Positions 60,060 through 64,000 of a DNA stretch of 64,000 nucleotides are shown in pieces. Under the pieces are notes generated by a model. That model was not told the origin of the DNA and made no database searches. It saw nothing but the letters and a program-made list of their open reading frames with translations. Position 1 is the stretch's first letter; every line of letters starts with the position of its first letter. Source of the DNA: Diadophis punctatus similis (taxonomy: Eukaryota; Chordata; Lepidosauria; Squamata; Dipsadidae). The position numbers and the translations under genes were made by a program. Location of the stretch: the NCBI GenBank assembly GCA_023053685.1, contig JALIGW010000005.1, positions 33,928,980 to 33,992,979 of the forward strand, written 5' to 3'.

Positions 60060-60660
60060 GTCGAGCCCCGGCCTGGGGCTCGCCATACCTGGGGGGGGAT
60101 GCCACGGAAGTGACGAGAGCGGTGGAGGCTGTCCAACATCCGATGGCTGATGACTAAAACGGACGACCTGCGCTGCTCAGCTGAAGAGTGGCGGCGAGGA
60201 GTGCTTTCAGATGGGCGGCAGCAGCAGTGGCCAGATACACACAGCCCCAATGCAGCCAGCCACTGGATGGTGGTTACCGGTGGGCGTTGGCGGTCGGATA
60301 GGACTGGGGTGGGGCCAGAGACTTGAAAATGCACTGGGAAGTGGACGCTCCCAGCACTAACTTTACAAGGATTTTGCCTAACCACTGCATTGGATGAAAA
60401 AGAAAGCAAGATCCATTGCCACATATAAATTTGCTCGTATAACAATGGATATAGATCAAAATATAAGAAATCAACTTTCAATTTAAACAACTTATAATAA
60501 AAGATCTGAAAAAATGGAAATCTGTTATGAAAGTATGCTTAGCACACTGATTAATAAGTCAAAACAGAATGGAGGCTTGCCAGAAGAAGCAGAAACAAAA
60601 ATTAAAAAGAAAAAGAAAAATTACTATCCTAAAATGCTACCTAAACAAATAAAGAGGGCA
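60060..60660 (+). mobile_element. Possible LINE 5' UTR fragment
   Basis: A CpG-rich block (60060-60360) with GGATGCCACGGAAGTGACGA and ACTGGATGGTGGTTACCGG is followed by A-rich sequence (60470-60660) with AAATTAAAAAGAAAAAGAAA. The GC-rich head then A-rich body recalls an L1-type 5' end, but no protein is recognisable. It could instead be unrelated unique CpG-rich DNA, including a cryptic promoter. Confidence 0.25.
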
Positions 60661-61611
60661 TAATCCTTATAAACAATTCAATACATTTGATATAAAACTA
60701 GTCTGCCACATTCTAGTCTTACATGAAGGGCAGACATCTGGATTGCTCAATTATGAAGTATCTTCATAAATTAAGCTTGTATTATTCACACTGTGTTATT
60801 CATTAGTGCTAATTTCAGATTTGACTGATGTAAAAAATGAAGAAAATTCTGTACAATCTACATGCCAGGAACACGCAAGTATTTTGACAGACATTTCAAC
60901 TAAAAAGGTCCCAGAACATCACCTGAATGAATCCAATGTAATGAAAAAATTGACAATCTATACATTTTTAAAGAATTCTTATTATCAACGTTTATAGATA
61001 TGTAACAAGAAAAACCCAGTTACTTTTATACACTGGATTACAATATTATTTTCGTCCACTTTGGGAAGACCACAACTATAATCATTATTTCATGTTTGCA
61101 TCTATACAACCAGAGTTTTTACCCAAAAATAATATTACCAGGGGAAAAAAGAGCTGGACAGTTGTCTTCAAAAGTTACATGCACCAGTAGTAGTCATACA
61201 AGTACTGTTTAAGAACAATTGTAGCTAACACAAATACCACCTAAAATGGGATGAAGTCATCATGTGTTATGCAATGCTTCTACGATAGCCTGCATAAATA
61301 GCATCAAAACATTGGATTTGATACTTGCTTAGTTAGGCACAGAAATTGTACATGTGATAAAGATTTTGAACTAAAGTAATGATGCTATTGGACAGAATCC
61401 AATAAAAACTAAAAATACATAATGATGGCTTTCATCCAAAAAATCAGATAACTAAAACTATATAGATTTACATATGACAGAACATGGGGAGGGGACTTAA
61501 GTGGCAAATTAATAATAGATGCCCAGTTAAAAGCAACTTCCCCAATTCATTTACCCAGCAAAGCAACTGCCTTTTCGAAAAGTTTCTGTTGTTTTATGGT
61601 TTTCAGTATAC

Positions 61612-61660
61612 AGATAGACCTCAACTTATGGCCATAACGGAACCTACCCATTACAAAGCT
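61612..61660. mobile_element. Fragment of TA-flanked MITE
   Basis: CAGATAGACCTCAACTTATG after TA matches the left end of the CAGGTAGTCCTCGACTTAC family with several changes. No right end is found. Confidence 0.35.
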
Positions 61661-61812
61661 AGGTACAATGCTAATATATGACTCTTCATTAGACATACAA
61701 TTGTTCTCAATAGGCTAAAGAGTAGCTTCCAATGTACACTAAAAATCTAGTGTCATACATTTGAATGCCATAAAGTCAAATTTTGCTTTGCCAACTTATT
61801 ACAGACTGCTTA

Positions 61813-62788
61813 CCGTATTTTTCAGAATATAAGATGCACCAGAGTATAAGACACACCTTAGTTTTGGGGGAGGAAAACAAGGAAAAAAGGTCTCTGCCTC
61901 CCAGCAATTTGCCAAACAGCAAACAGTACATATGATATACACTGTTTGCTGTGTATTTCTGTGCATGTGTGCCTGACCCATAGAAATAGCAAAGAATTGG
62001 AGAAATGTACATAATGCCAGAAAGTTTTCTTAAATGTAATCACACTAATTTCTCCCAATTATTTAAATAGATCTACTCCAAACATGACTAAGTGAGGGTT
62101 TAACTCAGCTGCCTTATCTTAATACTAAACAGGACACTGTTACATTTCAGATTATACTTTTACAGATCTTTAAATTTGATGTGGCTTTCTGGAAGTATAC
62201 ATTCTCTGCTATTTAAAAGAAGATACAAAAGCACTGGGCCTCTTCAGAGCAAGCATTTATTTTAAAAAGCTTCTTCATTTTGTTAAGTTGTCTAGAACAA
62301 TAATAAAGCAGTCTTTAAAAAATAAGTCTAATAATTTGAACACTCAGAATTGGAAGGGACCTTGCAGGTCATCTAGTCCAACCCCCTGCCCAAGCAGGAG
62401 ACTGCCTCTACCTAAAATTCACAACCTCCTGATTGTGAGGCAAGAGCTCCACCTCTAGGCCACAGGAGCTGTTACCTCCTTTCAGTTTCAGTAATCCAAC
62501 ATTGCCAGCAGTTCATCTCCCAACAATTTGTCTCCTTACAGCCACCGTAGTTAGTTTCATTTTACCGCATGGCTGCAGCCTCTCAGCTGTAGGTCGGGAG
62601 GCTAATAATCAGTTTCTTGTTCTAATCAGGCTCTGCTGCTGTTTGCTGCAAAGAGGTAAATTGTTGGGAGGTAGAGGCCAAAGGGTGGGGGTGGCTGGGT
62701 GGGGCTACATTCAGTGTATAAGACGCACCCAAGTTTTCACCCTCTTTTGGGGGGTAAAAAGGTGCATCTTATACTCCGAAAAATACGG
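61813..62788. mobile_element. 1-kb TA-flanked TIR element, copy B (no insert)
   Basis: The ends CCGTATTTTTCAGAATATAA and TTATACTCCGAAAAATACGG are inverted, each beside TA (61811-61812 and 62789-62790). It is 976 bases and lies in inverse orientation to the copy at 27111-28660, matching along its length. At the place where copy A holds a hAT MITE, copy B reads CCACCTCTAGGCCACAGGAG with a single CTCTAGGC, the empty site. It holds GGAAGGGACCTTGCAGGTCA, a CR1-like phrase. No transposase is present. Confidence 0.88.
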
Positions 62789-63319
62789 TACTTTTCATTT
62801 TCACACTGCATCTGGCCTTTATTTACAAATTGTTCTGTTTGTTCCCAGATTCTTTGTTTCCCATGTTGCTGGTGCAGTCTTCATAAATAGTATCAAAAGT
62901 ATCTTTTAAAAGTACAACTTAAGGAGACTGCAGAATCAGAAGAGATACTTGTATAACACTTGGGAGAGATTAACAACTCAGTATATATGTTCAGAAAACA
63001 TGTTATTGCTTACAAGAATCTTTCAACTTGATTTATAATTGTTTACCTGAAAAATTCTATTGAAACTCATTCCCAGTTAAAAGTACAGAGGATTGGAGCC
63101 TAACATTTGTGGATAGCAGATTCCAAACTAAATACAGAATTTTTTTACATAAACAAGAGCTAGACACTAACTTGAAATCTTAGAAGTTAATGTCTGTTAT
63201 TAAAGAATGAGAAGAAAAGAGAAGAAAAGAGAAGAAAACCTGACCATGAAATCTGTCAGTTGCCCGATCAATTTACTTTACAGATTACAAAATATAATTT
63301 AGTTTTTCTTCTACTATAG

Positions 63320-63453
63320 CACGGGTGTCAAACTCGCCGCGTCACGTTGCCGTCACGTGACGTTTCGCTACGTTTTTCCCATTTACAGAGCTGGGGTTGG
63401 TGTGGCCTGCATGTGATGCATCCAGCCTGCAGGCCACCAGTTTGATATCCCTG
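63320..63453. mobile_element. Short hAT-like MITE
   Basis: The ends CACGGGTGTCAAACTCG and CAGTTTGATATCCCTG are decayed inverted repeats of the CAGGGGTGTCAAACTC type. The interior has GTCACGTTGCCGTCACGTGA. The flanks TACTATAG and TGCGACAG match only in part, so a target duplication is not secure. Confidence 0.55.
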
Positions 63454-63869
63454 TGCGACAGGCATTCAGACACGTGGTTTTTAGATTCATGTAAGACTAT
63501 TTTCAAAGGATTCTGATCTCTGCTGAAATGGGCACCTTCTATGTCAAGAAAACCATCCTATTTCGCATTTAGATAATCTGATGCTTCAGATATTTGAGTC
63601 TACAAACCTCATAATCCTGAATATTGGCGATTCTCAAATTTTATGCAAACCAAAATACTAAGGTCACTAGATTCCAGCTTTGACTAATTTATAAAATTGC
63701 CCTTCCCCAGAATAAATACAATAGGGGGATTTACCCCATTAACCTAACACAAAATAGACATTGTACATCATGGAGGTGTAACCCAAACTATCCCAAAGCC
63801 TGGGAGAAATACCAGTTTTTAAAGATTGTCTGAAGGCTTGCAGAATTTAGGTGATCCAAACCATGAGGA

Positions 63870-63914
63870 TGCCATTGTAATTTCAAACAGTGGTTGCTAA
63901 CTGAGGACTACCTG
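63870..63914. mobile_element. Right-end fragment of TA-flanked MITE
   Basis: CAGTGGTTGCTAACTGAGGA then CTACCTGTA is the right terminal part of the CAGGTAGTCC family. The left part is missing or beyond recognition. Confidence 0.5.
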
Positions 63915-64000
63915 TATTCACAATGCTGTAGATTTGGAGTGGTCTTCAAGGACAGTCCTCCATAGAACACATTGCAAAAGTTCACATGCAAAGTGGTCAT

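Overview
The window looks like nuclear DNA of a squamate reptile, more likely a snake than an Anolis-type lizard, although the exact lineage cannot be fixed without a database. The grounds are a vertebrate gene with GT-AG introns and a dense, layered set of squamate-type repeats: Sauria-type tRNA SINEs, L2/CR1-type LINE 3' tails, many hAT and TA-flanked MITEs, and a DIRS retrotransposon.

The only cellular gene I can support is SHOC2, on the minus strand. It encodes the leucine-rich-repeat scaffold of the SHOC2-MRAS-PP1C holophosphatase. Eight coding exons (40752 down to 8147) join in frame with consistent phases to give 1749 coding bases, that is 582 residues plus stop, which is the human protein length. 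Residues known from human SHOC2 fall at the same numbers: S2, V64/F66, M173, D175, Q269/H270 and E457. The first coding exon appears to have a 5' UTR part up to about 40996. The non-coding first exon and the promoter are not recognisable and probably lie beyond 64000, so 41000-64000 reads as intron 1. From 8146 leftwards comes the 3' UTR, then intergenic DNA.

Layout: 1-6900 is downstream DNA with two MITEs. 8147-14349 holds the last five coding exons in short introns containing an L2 LINE piece and hAT MITEs. The 14350-23817 intron is mostly a decayed DIRS element of about 6.9 kb (15058-21957, same strand as the gene) with gag, RT/RNase H, tyrosine recombinase, inverted terminal repeats and an internal complementary region. 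23949-32388 contains a 1 kb TIR element carrying a nested hAT MITE, a palindrome nested in a TA-flanked MITE, and a 1 kb hAT element. 32527-40049 contains a TIR element with a large GC-rich palindrome, a second DIRS-family gag/leader fragment, and two SINEs. 41000-64000 is intron 1, carrying further MITEs, SINEs, L2 tails, an L1-like 5' piece, and a GC-rich element that may hold captured exons.

No tRNA, rRNA, CRISPR or prokaryotic feature was found. The main points beyond the gene are structural: a shared central TA in the 8-bp duplications of the hAT MITEs, an internal filled/empty-site pair proving one insertion, the intact DIRS end/ICR architecture, a stem-loop array in the DIRS leader, and possible exon capture at 53 kb.
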